The position numbers were made by a program, and so were the translations under genes. The notes beneath the pieces were generated by a model. That model did not search any database, was not told where the DNA came from, and was given only the letters and a program-made list of their open reading frames with translations. Below are positions 36,066 to 44,002 of a stretch of 64,000 nt of DNA, piece by piece. Position 1 is the first letter of the stretch. Every line of letters begins with the position of its first letter. Source of the DNA: Colwellia sp. PAMC 21821 (GTDB lineage: Bacteria; Pseudomonadota; Gammaproteobacteria; Enterobacterales; Alteromonadaceae); assembly GCF_002077175.1 (NCBI RefSeq), contig NZ_CP014943.1:806001-870000 (forward strand). The letters are read 5' to 3'.

Positions 36066-37097
36066 ATGCCACATACTGATATTTTACCTGAATTCACTAT
36101 TCCGCAAACGATGCGAGCGATAGTTCTGCCCGAAGCAAATGAGAAAATTAGCTTAGAAAGCATTGAACTTAGCGTGCCAGAATGCAGCGATAACGAACTT
36201 TTAATAAAAGTAGAGTATGTTGGCCTTAACCCTTTAGATGCACAATATGCCAAAACCGGGTTTTGCCATTGGCAATACCCGCACGTGCTTGGTTTAGACG
36301 CTGTTGGCATAGTGGTTAAAGCGCCAAAAGGTATTTATCCCAATATTGGCGCACGTGTAATGTGGCATGCCAGTATGGGCACACAAGGTGTACTGAGTGA
36401 GTACACCAAAGTACCTAACTATGCAGTATCGGTAGTACCCCAAAGCGTCAAGCCTGAACAAGCAGCAGCACTGCCTTGTGCTGGCATGACCGCACTAATT
36501 TCACTTGATAAGCTACAAATTACCGAAGGTGACACGTTACTCATTGAAGCCGGCGCTGGCGCTGTCGGCCAAATTGCTATTCAATTTGCCAAACAACGTG
36601 GCGCCGATGTTTTTACCACGGCAGCAAAACGTAATCATAAATTAGTGAAATCTTTAGGCGCTGACGCGGTATTTGATTATCAAGATAAAAAGCTTTGTGA
36701 AAAAATTCGCCGAGAGTTAGGCCCGCAAGGATTTGACGCAGTACTTGACGCTATAGGCGGTGAAGTTACTGCGCGTAATATTGAATTAATGCGCTTTTGT
36801 GGCCGTATAGCGTGCTTAAAACCACTACCTGAATTTGAGCAAGAACTGCTATTTCGAAAATCCCCAAACATTAGCATAGTATCACTGCCTGGCGCATGGC
36901 TAGCTAATAGTTTATGCGCACAACAACGCATGAGTTTCATGAGTAATTTATTGCTTGAAAGTGTTGAAAAAGGCGACTTAATCGTCCCAGAAATAAGCCT
37001 TATTGAATTTAGTGCAGCGCATATTTCTGCTGCACTGAATAAACAGCTAGCGGGTGGTTTTACGGGTAAACAAGTGGTAAAAATAACGTCGATTTAA
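36066..37097 (+). CDS. MDR superfamily zinc-less alcohol dehydrogenase/quinone oxidoreductase
   Basis: A 343-residue medium-chain dehydrogenase. The GroES-like domain (about 10-130) contains VGLNPLDAQYAKTGF, characteristic of the zinc-less quinone reductase branch. The nucleotide-binding domain has LLIEAGAGAVGQIAIQFAKQRGADVFTTA with the AGAGAVG turn. No catalytic Cys/His zinc set is seen. It begins 10 bp after the channel gene and is probably the last gene of the efflux operon, ending at a strong terminator. Detoxification of quinones or reactive aldehydes that the pump also handles is inferred from this link. Confidence 0.88.
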   Translation: MPHTDILPEFTIPQTMRAIVLPEANEKISLESIELSVPECSDNELLIKVEYVGLNPLDAQYAKTGFCHWQYPHVLGLDAVGIVVKAPKGIYPNIGARVMWHASMGTQGVLSEYTKVPNYAVSVVPQSVKPEQAAALPCAGMTALISLDKLQITEGDTLLIEAGAGAVGQIAIQFAKQRGADVFTTAAKRNHKLVKSLGADAVFDYQDKKLCEKIRRELGPQGFDAVLDAIGGEVTARNIELMRFCGRIACLKPLPEFEQELLFRKSPNISIVSLPGAWLANSLCAQQRMSFMSNLLLESVEKGDLIVPEISLIEFSAAHISAALNKQLAGGFTGKQVVKITSI

Positions 37098-37148
37098 ATT
37101 ACAAAATAACTTAATAAAATTTCACTAACAGCTAACTTTATGTCTACC

Positions 37149-37188
37149 AAAAAAGGGTAATAATACGAAAATATTATTACCCTTTTTT
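37149..37188. terminator. Intrinsic terminator of the efflux operon
   Basis: Arms AAAAAAGGGTAATAATA and TATTATTACCCTTTTTT enclose a short loop (CGAAAA), ending in a T-run on the + strand. The long stem and T-tract are strong. Confidence 0.93.
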
Positions 37189-37267
37189 TGATGTTCAAAT
37201 TTCACATTCGATCCGTCCTTTCTGCATACGCAAAATTTAAAGCAAATAAAAATACTTGCACGCTACG

Positions 37268-37308
37268 ATTACAAGTGTAATTATAAATACAACGATTACA
37301 TTTGTAAT
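37268..37308 (+). promoter_or_regulatory. Two BlaI/MecI-type operators
   Basis: Two palindromes, ATTACAAGTGTAAT (37268-37281) and ATTACATTTGTAAT (37295-37308), share TTACA-N2-TGTAA, the known BlaI/MecI operator core (TACA..TGTA). Their centres are 27 bp apart, upstream of the BlaI gene at 37342. Binding by BlaI here would give autoregulation of the two-gene operon. Confidence 0.85.
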
Positions 37309-37341
37309 ATTAGTATTTACTCATTAACCAGAGAAATAGCC

Positions 37342-37734
37342 ATGTCAAACTCAGTTCCAGATATTAGTGATGCAGAATTCGCAGTGTTAGATGTGCTATG
37401 GCAGCACAATCCAGCCAGCGCCAATGACATCATTACTAAACTTAATGACAGTAAACCTTGGCATGAAAAAACCGTAAAAACGCTGCTCAATCGCTTAGTA
37501 AAAAAGCAAGCCATTAGCTATGAAAAACAACAACGCAGTTATTTATACTCTCCCTTAATTGAGCGGGAAAACTATTTAGTCAAACAAAGTAAAACGCTAG
37601 TCGATAAACTGTTTCGAGGTCGTCTCTCCCCTCTTGTTACTGGTTTTGCTCAACAAAGTCGCTTAAAAAAAGATGATATTGCCGCACTTAAAGCCATTAT
37701 TGCGGACTGGGAACAGGAGCATAAAGATGATTAA
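37342..37734 (+). CDS. BlaI/MecI/CopY family transcriptional repressor
   Basis: A 130-residue winged-helix repressor: SDAEFAVLDVLWQHNPASANDIITKLND, then WHEKTVKTLLNRLVKKQAISYEKQQRSYLYSPLI, as in BlaI. The C-terminal helices dimerise and contain the region cut or released in BlaR1-type signalling. Two matching operators lie just upstream. The stop overlaps the start of the M56 gene by 8 bp (37727-37734), so the pair is coupled. It may respond to cell wall or envelope stress rather than to beta-lactams, since no beta-lactamase gene is nearby. Confidence 0.92.
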   Translation: MSNSVPDISDAEFAVLDVLWQHNPASANDIITKLNDSKPWHEKTVKTLLNRLVKKQAISYEKQQRSYLYSPLIERENYLVKQSKTLVDKLFRGRLSPLVTGFAQQSRLKKDDIAALKAIIADWEQEHKDD

Positions 37735-39013
37735 TTTGTTATTAGATTTACTCTGGCCTTTAACAATTATGTTAGTGCTCATATTGCTTTGCCATAAGCT
37801 TACTTTAAAACACGGTGGCGCAAAAATAGCTTATGCCTTATGGGGCCTGATCCCGCTATCCCTACTCACTTATTTAGTCCCTATGCCATGGCACAAAGTC
37901 GCTGTAGCGCCGAGCGGCACCTTGCAACATTATCTAGTATTGCCGACAGAGCAGTTTATTGATATTCAACCCAATGGCTTAATAACGCTTTGGCTACTCG
38001 GCCTGTTGTTAGTAATAGGTAACTGGCTTTCTAGTCATATTCGCTTTAGCCGTCAGTTGCAATTAACTGAAGTTAATAAGACTACACTTGCGATTACCTT
38101 ACCGCTTAAGCTCAAAGCATATAATTGTGATACAGCCTATAGCCCTATGTTATTGGGCTTATTCCCACAAAAAATTATTATCCCGGCCAACTTTGCTAGC
38201 AGTTTTTCTCGCTCACAACAAAAGTTGATCTTGGAACACGAAATTTGTCATTTTGATCGCAATGACATTTATTGGAACACATTGGCGCTACTTTGTGTCG
38301 CGCTCTTTTGGTTCCACCCTTTGGTCTGGTTGGCTTATTTTAAGTTCCGCCAAGATCAAGAACTATCTTGTGACCAAATTGTTCTGGCGCGCAAACAGAC
38401 CGAAAGCAGGATTGCATACAGCAAAGCGTTATTAGTAGTGGCAGAATTTGCTCCCGCTATGGCCTTTGCGCAACTTTCTTTTAAGAAATATGGAGATAAA
38501 CAAATGATGTTTGAACGTATTAGACAAATTAAAGCCAATACTCAAGCGACAAAGCTAGCAATGGTGGTGATATCAGCAGTTTCGGTGAGTTTGTTATCCG
38601 GTGTTAGTTTTGCGGGTAATCAAGGATTTACCCCAGGGACAGAAGCACAACTTAGTGTCTCGCCAAGTGATGAAAAACGAGTGCGCCGCCTACCACCAAC
38701 ACAGGTAAATGATATAAAGCCCACTTACAGAGTTGAGCCCAAATACCCACTGAAAGCAGCGGCAGAAAACATTGAAGGGTCAGTGGTGTTGAAGTTTGAT
38801 ATTGATCGCGCTGGTATGGTGAAAAATGTTGAAATATTGCATGCTGTGCCCGCTTATGTCTTCGATAAAGTCGCAAAAACAGCCTTAGAGCAATGGCAAT
38901 ACGCGCCATCAAACGCATATCACAAAAACAATTTGGTGCAATTAGACTTTGCTATGGACATGGATTCCGCTCAGCGAGAAAGTTTAATTGAACAAATCCA
39001 AGTGACAAATTAG
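37727..39013 (+). CDS. M56 (BlaR1-like) membrane protease fused to a TonB C-terminal domain
   Basis: A 428-residue protein starting at the ATG at 37727, which overlaps the BlaI gene. Several N-terminal membrane helices (about residues 3-22, 33-52, 86-103) lead to the zinc protease motif HEICH at 171-175, with further helices after it. Past residue about 325 is a TonB-type domain: VEPKYPLKAAAENIEGSVVLKFDIDRAGMVKNVEIL ... ALEQWQYAP. The penicillin-binding sensor of classical BlaR1 is absent. Signalling by cleaving BlaI is expected from the family; what the TonB domain senses or contacts in the periplasm is unknown. Confidence 0.88.
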   Translation: MINLLLDLLWPLTIMLVLILLCHKLTLKHGGAKIAYALWGLIPLSLLTYLVPMPWHKVAVAPSGTLQHYLVLPTEQFIDIQPNGLITLWLLGLLLVIGNWLSSHIRFSRQLQLTEVNKTTLAITLPLKLKAYNCDTAYSPMLLGLFPQKIIIPANFASSFSRSQQKLILEHEICHFDRNDIYWNTLALLCVALFWFHPLVWLAYFKFRQDQELSCDQIVLARKQTESRIAYSKALLVVAEFAPAMAFAQLSFKKYGDKQMMFERIRQIKANTQATKLAMVVISAVSVSLLSGVSFAGNQGFTPGTEAQLSVSPSDEKRVRRLPPTQVNDIKPTYRVEPKYPLKAAAENIEGSVVLKFDIDRAGMVKNVEILHAVPAYVFDKVAKTALEQWQYAPSNAYHKNNLVQLDFAMDMDSAQRESLIEQIQVTN

Positions 39014-39035
39014 TCGAACACAATTCCAATGAACT

Positions 39036-39066
39036 AAAGGTAATAACAGCGCTGCTATTACCTTTT
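39036..39066. terminator. Intrinsic terminator after the BlaI/M56 operon
   Basis: AAAGGTAATA and TATTACCTTTT pair around CAGCGCTG, itself self-complementary, ending in a T-run on the + strand. A short GCATTTT triplicate (about 39074-39095) follows. Confidence 0.82.
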
Positions 39067-39253
39067 ATCTTTTGCATTTTGCATTTTGCATTTTATGTGA
39101 AATTAAATATTAGCGTTATTCAAATATTATTTTGATATCTGTTTTAGTTTTCGATGTATTTTTAATTTTTCAAATTAGCTATTACGAATAAACAACTGAT
39201 AATGAGTAATTTATGTCTCAGCGTAAAAATATTCACTGCTGAGTAAATATAAC

Positions 39254-41680
39254 TCAGGCAATTTTACGTCGATTATAGTGGTTCAACAGAAAACACTTAA
39301 AATCAGTATCAAGCAGTGGTTTTGCAATATGGTATCCTTGACCTACATCGCAGCCAATTTCTTTAAGCTTTTGATATTGCTCAACGGTTTCTATCCCCTC
39401 TGCGGTAGTTTTTATCTTTAACGCTTTAGCGAGATTAACTACAGCATCTAATATCAATACTTTATTGCTCACTTCATTTAAATCATCCACGAAGCTTTTA
39501 TCTATTTTCAAATAATCTAAAGAAAATTGATGTAAGTAACTTAACGATGAATAACCCGTGCCAAAATCATCCAGTGCCACTAGAATATTCAGTCTTTTCA
39601 ATATCTCTAAATGATTTTTCACTGCATCAACGTTTAAAATTAAGCTTTCTTCGGTAATTTCTACGCATAGGCGGGAAGTAATATCTGCAGACTTTAGGTG
39701 CTGCTCTTGTAAATAGGTAATAAATTCTTTCGACGCAAAACCTGATGTTGACACATTAACATTAAGCTTAAATTTATCTGGTAACCAATCTGCCCAAAGG
39801 TTTAGGTTACTAACGGCCAACTTTAGCATGTAAAGATCAAGCTGAACTATTTGTCCTGACTTTTCTAGAATCGGGATAAAAACATCAGGAGGCAATAGTC
39901 CTAACTTTGGATGCTGCCAACGCACTAAGACTTCAGCGCCAATGACATCACCAGTAGCAAAGTTAATTAAAGGCTGATAATTCCCAATAAACTCTTGGCT
40001 TTTTATCGCACGTTCGAAATCATATTCGAGCTTAACATTGGTTGATTTATTTTGTTCTTCAAGCGCTTCAAAAAATACATATTGATTACGCCCTTTTAAC
40101 TTAGCTTGATACATTGCATGATCAGCATCTATCAATAATTGTTCTGCATTTGCACTGGTATTAGTATAAGTTGCTATACCGATACTTAGACTGCTGGAAA
40201 CATTCAAGCCCTCTATATTGAAAGCCTCTGCCATCGCGTTAATTATATTTTCACTTATGCGGCAAATGGTCTCATGATCAATTTTACCGTCAAGTAAAAT
40301 AGCAAATTCATCTCCCCCTAAACGGGCTAGGGTATCAGTATTCCTTAATGTGGTTTTGATCGACTTCACAATGGCAATAAGCAGTTTATCGCCAACGTGA
40401 TGACCATAAGTATCATTAACTTGTTTAAACCTATCTACATCAATAAACAGGATCGCTATATTGTCGTGACGATTGTTCTCGCAATGTAAAAACGCATGCT
40501 GGATTCTATCTTTAAATAGTGATCTATTAGGTAAGTCTGTGAGAGGGTCATGTAATGCTAAAAACTGAAGCTTTTGTTGTGCTTCCATTCTTTCAATCGC
40601 ATTATTGATATGTTTTGCCACAAAAGATAAGAGCTGTTTGTCTTTTTCTTGGAATAAAAAGTCAGTACTATAGCTTTGTACAACGACAATACCTTTATTA
40701 TCTCCTTTACCAAAAGGCACACCTAGCCAAGCTTTAGGTATGCTGCCTAGAATATAGAGTTCTTTACTGTCTAGCATTGCCTGAATATCTTTTTCGTATA
40801 ATAAAAAAGGTTTATCTTTTGACAAGGTATAGCCGGTAATACTTAAATTTTCAGGATCAATAGCCACTTTTTCAAATATTTTTCCTTGGTCAAACTCATC
40901 GACGATATCTTGGTCGAACTCGTCTACAGCATAAGGAAATTCGATGGTTTTTCCATTATCTTTAAGTAAAGCTACAAAAAAATTCCTGGCGAACGTTAGC
41001 CGCCCAATACATTGATGTAAGTGCCGATAGAACTCACCCATTGTTTTAGTTTTAAAGGTAAGTTCAGCAATCTCAAATAAAGCATCTTGTATTTTGTTAG
41101 CATATTCTAAATTTTCAATAATCTCTTCTAAGCCATCAACTTTGATGATTTGAGATATTTTCATTGCAGCAATAGACGCCAGTGCGGTCAATGTTTTTAG
41201 GTGATATTCGGTGTAAAAATCTACTTGAGCATGTTCGGTGTCAATGACTCCTAATAATTGCTCTTTAAATAAAATAGGCACGGCTAACTCTGATAATGTA
41301 GCCTCACCGTCAACAATATAACTTTCGAATTCACGCGTGTCTTTGACCAGAATAGATTTTTTAGTTGCTGCTACTTTACCGATAACCCCTTGGTTGAAAG
41401 GAATAACCATTAAGTTAGATGAGGTATCGCTTAGCTGAGTATTACTGATTTTTTCATTATTAATTGATGTGCTTTTTTTAAAACCTGACATTCGACTTAA
41501 GGTCTTCCCCCCTTCGTCTAACGTGTAAATAACAGCATCGTCAAAACCTAGCTTTTCAACAATATTTTGCGCTAAATATTGCCAAACTTCATTAGGGGTA
41601 TTTAATAATAAAATATCAGTAGCAAACTGATTAGTAATAGTTAAACTTTTTATCGTTTGTGATTTAGATAGTTCGGACAA
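39254..41680 (-). CDS. GAF-GAF-GGDEF-EAL c-di-GMP turnover protein
   Basis: An 808-residue soluble signalling protein. A first GAF domain spans about residues 20-175, a second about 195-365, GGDEF about 375-535 and EAL about 550-795. The cyclase site is intact (RLGGDEF, motif at 455-459), with an inhibitory RxxD site (RNTD, 446-449) five residues before it. The phosphodiesterase part has EVL (583-585) in place of EAL, plus NVN, EITEES, DDFGTGYSS (704-712) and YLKIDKSF, so its metal and catalytic residues look kept. The GAF domains suggest control by a small ligand or redox signal. Whether synthesis or breakdown dominates cannot be told. It is a single gene. Confidence 0.94.
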   Translation of the reverse strand: MSELSKSQTIKSLTITNQFATDILLLNTPNEVWQYLAQNIVEKLGFDDAVIYTLDEGGKTLSRMSGFKKSTSINNEKISNTQLSDTSSNLMVIPFNQGVIGKVAATKKSILVKDTREFESYIVDGEATLSELAVPILFKEQLLGVIDTEHAQVDFYTEYHLKTLTALASIAAMKISQIIKVDGLEEIIENLEYANKIQDALFEIAELTFKTKTMGEFYRHLHQCIGRLTFARNFFVALLKDNGKTIEFPYAVDEFDQDIVDEFDQGKIFEKVAIDPENLSITGYTLSKDKPFLLYEKDIQAMLDSKELYILGSIPKAWLGVPFGKGDNKGIVVVQSYSTDFLFQEKDKQLLSFVAKHINNAIERMEAQQKLQFLALHDPLTDLPNRSLFKDRIQHAFLHCENNRHDNIAILFIDVDRFKQVNDTYGHHVGDKLLIAIVKSIKTTLRNTDTLARLGGDEFAILLDGKIDHETICRISENIINAMAEAFNIEGLNVSSSLSIGIATYTNTSANAEQLLIDADHAMYQAKLKGRNQYVFFEALEEQNKSTNVKLEYDFERAIKSQEFIGNYQPLINFATGDVIGAEVLVRWQHPKLGLLPPDVFIPILEKSGQIVQLDLYMLKLAVSNLNLWADWLPDKFKLNVNVSTSGFASKEFITYLQEQHLKSADITSRLCVEITEESLILNVDAVKNHLEILKRLNILVALDDFGTGYSSLSYLHQFSLDYLKIDKSFVDDLNEVSNKVLILDAVVNLAKALKIKTTAEGIETVEQYQKLKEIGCDVGQGYHIAKPLLDTDFKCFLLNHYNRRKIA

Positions 41681-41989
41681 AGTGAGTATGCCTAATAGTT
41701 AAATATTCGCTTAATTGATATTAATAATTCAACGTGCGAATTTTTTTATTTTTTGATTAGAGCAAATTTTTGATGAGGTGTCTATTGACTAGAACAATAA
41801 AATTTAACAAATAATTAACTTTAAATTCAACTTTATTCAACACATTGAATTTATTGGTGTAATTTTTCAACTATGAAAAAGAGGTGATATATTATACCAA
41901 ATGTAATAAGTTATTGACCAATTTTAAGCGAGGATAAATTGTTCAAGAATACATGTTTATTGTTCCAGACTAAACATAAGTACCTGCAT

Positions 41990-42285
41990 ATATGGACCCA
42001 CTCCGTTTGCAAGACATTTAATCGTTATGTAAGAGAAAATCATTGCTCTCATATATCCGGCCTGTTTATGAAGGATTTTTACCTTCTGGCCCCGATGGTT
42101 GTTTGCGCTCACACTCCTCATCATCCCTCCGGCTTTTTATTAGCCAATGCAGGTACCAGGTTTTGTGCAAGCCAGTCTGACTATCTTACCATCCGATTAA
42201 TTTATCTTTTGCAACTGAAGTAAAAGGGTTTTACTGTTATCTCATCACTGAAACCAATCTAACTTGCTTCAGTTTTGAGCTTTAT
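41990..42285 (-). ncRNA. Candidate guide (bridge/seek) RNA region of the IS1111-type element
   Basis: The non-coding end downstream of the transposase is where IS1111-type elements carry their guide RNA, as known from recent work on IS110-family elements. In the transposase-strand RNA, GTACCTGCAT (complement of 42147-42156) is perfectly complementary to the element end plus flank ATGCAGGTAC (complement of 41980-41989). Another stretch (complement of 42187-42192, ATGGTA) equals part of the target TAATGGTACTT. These are the kinds of matches expected of donor- and target-binding loops. The exact RNA ends and fold were not computed. Confidence 0.5.
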
Positions 42286-43302
42286 TTATATAGCCGGGCG
42301 ATAACTTTCCCCCTTCGCCATTATTACCCAAGCCATTCTTGCTATTTTATTCGCCACAGCAACGCATGCTTTGTTGTGTCCTCGTCGGGATTTTAACGCT
42401 TGTGCCCACAAACTAAATCGGTCAGTTTTGTTTTCACTGTGCCTTAATACTGCCCGGGCCCCGTGGATGTATAGTGTTCTTAAATAACTATTACCGCGTT
42501 TACTTATACCGAGTAAGGTGGCCTTTCCACCCGTTGAATGCTGCCCAGGAACAAGCCCAAGCCATGCCGAAAAATGTCGACCATTTACAAAGTCTTTTCC
42601 ATCTCCTGCAGCTGCATAAGTAGCGCTAGCTGTGATTGCTCCAATACCTAATATTTCATCTAAGCGAACACATATTTCATTTTCTTTATTCATCGTGTTT
42701 AAGCGAACTTCACACGCTTTAAACTTCACTTCTGTGACTTGAAATTCAAGCCATAACTCATTAAATATCTCCCGACTTAAATACGTTAACTCATTTGTCG
42801 CATCCTCTAAAATATCCGGCAGTTCATTGCGAATTGCAGAAATACCTTTATTGATGACAATGCCATATTCTCCTAACAAGCCTCGTATCTGACTTGCTAA
42901 TGCTTTACGTTCTTTCTTTATGCGTTCACGTTGTCGATGGAAGTTTTGAATATCTTGTTGTTCTATCGATTTAATTGGCACAAACCTCATGGTCGGGCGT
43001 TGCGCTGCCTCTGCAATACCTTCGGCATCGTTATAATCATTTTTATTGCCTTTAACGAAGGGTTTTACATATTGAGGCGCAATAAGTTTTACTTGGTGCC
43101 CCAATTCAATAAATTTTCTAGCCCAGTAGTTCGCACTGCCACAAGCTTCCATTACAATTAGGCAAGGCTCTAATGTTGCCATGAAACTCAACACTTGTTT
43201 TCTTCTTAATTGTTTCTTTTTTACAAATCGCCCATTTTTATTCACAGCGAACATGTGAAAAATTGATTTTGCAATGTCTAAACCGATTGTAGTAATCTTC
43301 AT
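42286..43302 (-). CDS. IS110-family transposase
   Basis: A 338-residue transposase. The N-terminal DEDD domain shows GLDIAK (Asp9), VMEACGSANYW (Glu) and KNDYNDAEGIAEA (paired Asp). The C-terminal Transposase_20 domain carries LDEILGIGAITA and SAWLGLVPGQHSTGGKATLLGISKRGNSYLR, with the conserved Ser of the IS110 class. It has no interruption, so it may be active. Family members use a guide RNA to pick target and donor DNA. Confidence 0.95.
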   Translation of the reverse strand: MKITTIGLDIAKSIFHMFAVNKNGRFVKKKQLRRKQVLSFMATLEPCLIVMEACGSANYWARKFIELGHQVKLIAPQYVKPFVKGNKNDYNDAEGIAEAAQRPTMRFVPIKSIEQQDIQNFHRQRERIKKERKALASQIRGLLGEYGIVINKGISAIRNELPDILEDATNELTYLSREIFNELWLEFQVTEVKFKACEVRLNTMNKENEICVRLDEILGIGAITASATYAAAGDGKDFVNGRHFSAWLGLVPGQHSTGGKATLLGISKRGNSYLRTLYIHGARAVLRHSENKTDRFSLWAQALKSRRGHNKACVAVANKIARMAWVIMAKGESYRPAI

Positions 43303-43600
43303 GTTGATCCACTCCGCTTTTATAAATGATTGTTGTCACTTTCATTTTGGCCCTAAAGAGGCCGGAAATAAAGTTGGAGTGGGTCCATACCATTATCCCT
43401 GCAGGCAAGGCGTTTGATTGATTAGGGCATGGATGCCCGTAAGTAGAACAATGCAGGAGCAATTGTCGAGTAATAGCGGGCGTGTGTGATTGAAAAAAAC
43501 GCAGTTATTGACGATTTAAACCGCCTTAAAATGATCGATTATTTATTTCAATTGGTATTATACCCAGTTGATTAATCTTTTTTGGCTATTAGCTCGGATC

Positions 43601-43640
43601 AAAAAAGGGTAATAACATTCGCATGCTATCACCCTTTTTT
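43601..43640. terminator. Intrinsic terminator downstream of fdx
   Basis: AAAAAAGGGT and ACCCTTTTTT form the outer stem with AATA/TATC partly pairing inside. It ends the isc operon reading on the - strand. Confidence 0.82.
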
Positions 43641-43659
43641 ATAATTCAAGTAACTGAAA

Positions 43660-43998
43660 CTAGTGGTTTTCAGAAACCATATTCACAGTATATTTAGGAA
43701 TTTCTACAACTAAATCTTCATCGCCAACTAATGCTTGGCAACTTAGACGTGACTCTGGCTCTAAACCCCAAGCCTTATCGAGCATATCGTCTTCGAGTTC
43801 ATCACCCTCTTCAATAGAGTCGAAACCTTCACGAATAATCATATGACAAGTGGTACAAGCGCAAACTTTTTCACACGCATGCTCAACGCCAATATCATTT
43901 CTAAGCGCTACATTTAACACGCTTTCACCTTTTTCGGCTTGTACTACTGCGCCGTCTGGGCAAAGTTCTTCATTGGGTAAAAATATAATCTGTGGCAT
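43660..43998 (-). CDS. fdx: ISC system [2Fe-2S] ferredoxin
   Basis: A 112-residue adrenodoxin-type ferredoxin. Cluster ligands follow the pattern C-x5-C-x2-C in HACEKVCACTTCHMI (with one extra Cys inside), and the fourth is in SRLSCQALVG. It supplies electrons for iron-sulfur cluster assembly on IscU. It is the last gene of the isc operon, 4 bp after hscA, ahead of a terminator. Length and motif match the E. coli protein well. Confidence 0.96.
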   Translation of the reverse strand: MPQIIFLPNEELCPDGAVVQAEKGESVLNVALRNDIGVEHACEKVCACTTCHMIIREGFDSIEEGDELEDDMLDKAWGLEPESRLSCQALVGDEDLVVEIPKYTVNMVSENH

Positions 43999-44002
43999 TT
44001 AA

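Larger units (their letters stand above)
41984..43390 (-). mobile_element. IS110-family element of the IS1111 type
   Basis: The 1407-bp insert is defined by comparison with the uninterrupted copy of its target at 9568-9823. The trinucleotide TAC occurs at both junctions (41981-41983 and 43388-43390), so the ends are ambiguous by 3 bp. Subterminal inverted repeats of 14 bp, TATGGACCCACTCC (41991-42004) and its complement at 43376-43389, are a feature of the IS1111 branch; no long target duplication is present. One transposase gene (42286-43302) reads on the - strand, leaving about 300 bp of non-coding DNA downstream of it. Confidence 0.9.
41895..43557 (-). mobile_element. Second copy of the 256-bp miniature element, split by an IS
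   Basis: The sequence 41895-41983 plus 43391-43557 is the reverse complement of the intact element at 9568-9823: it starts TACCAAATGTAATAAG and ends ATTTCAATTGGTA, with TTA outside both ends. Exactly 1407 bp (an IS110-family element) are inserted between CATAAGTAC and CATTATCCC. Removing them restores the 256-bp length of the intact copy. Confidence 0.88.

Noticed and set aside
39074..39095. GCATTTT triplicate after the M56 gene terminator
   Set aside because: A simple low-complexity repeat with no sign of function.
41939..42223. A 94-codon + strand frame next to the IS110 transposase
   Set aside because: It starts in the miniature element and runs through the non-coding end of the IS; no protein family is recognisable and the guide-RNA explanation fits better.
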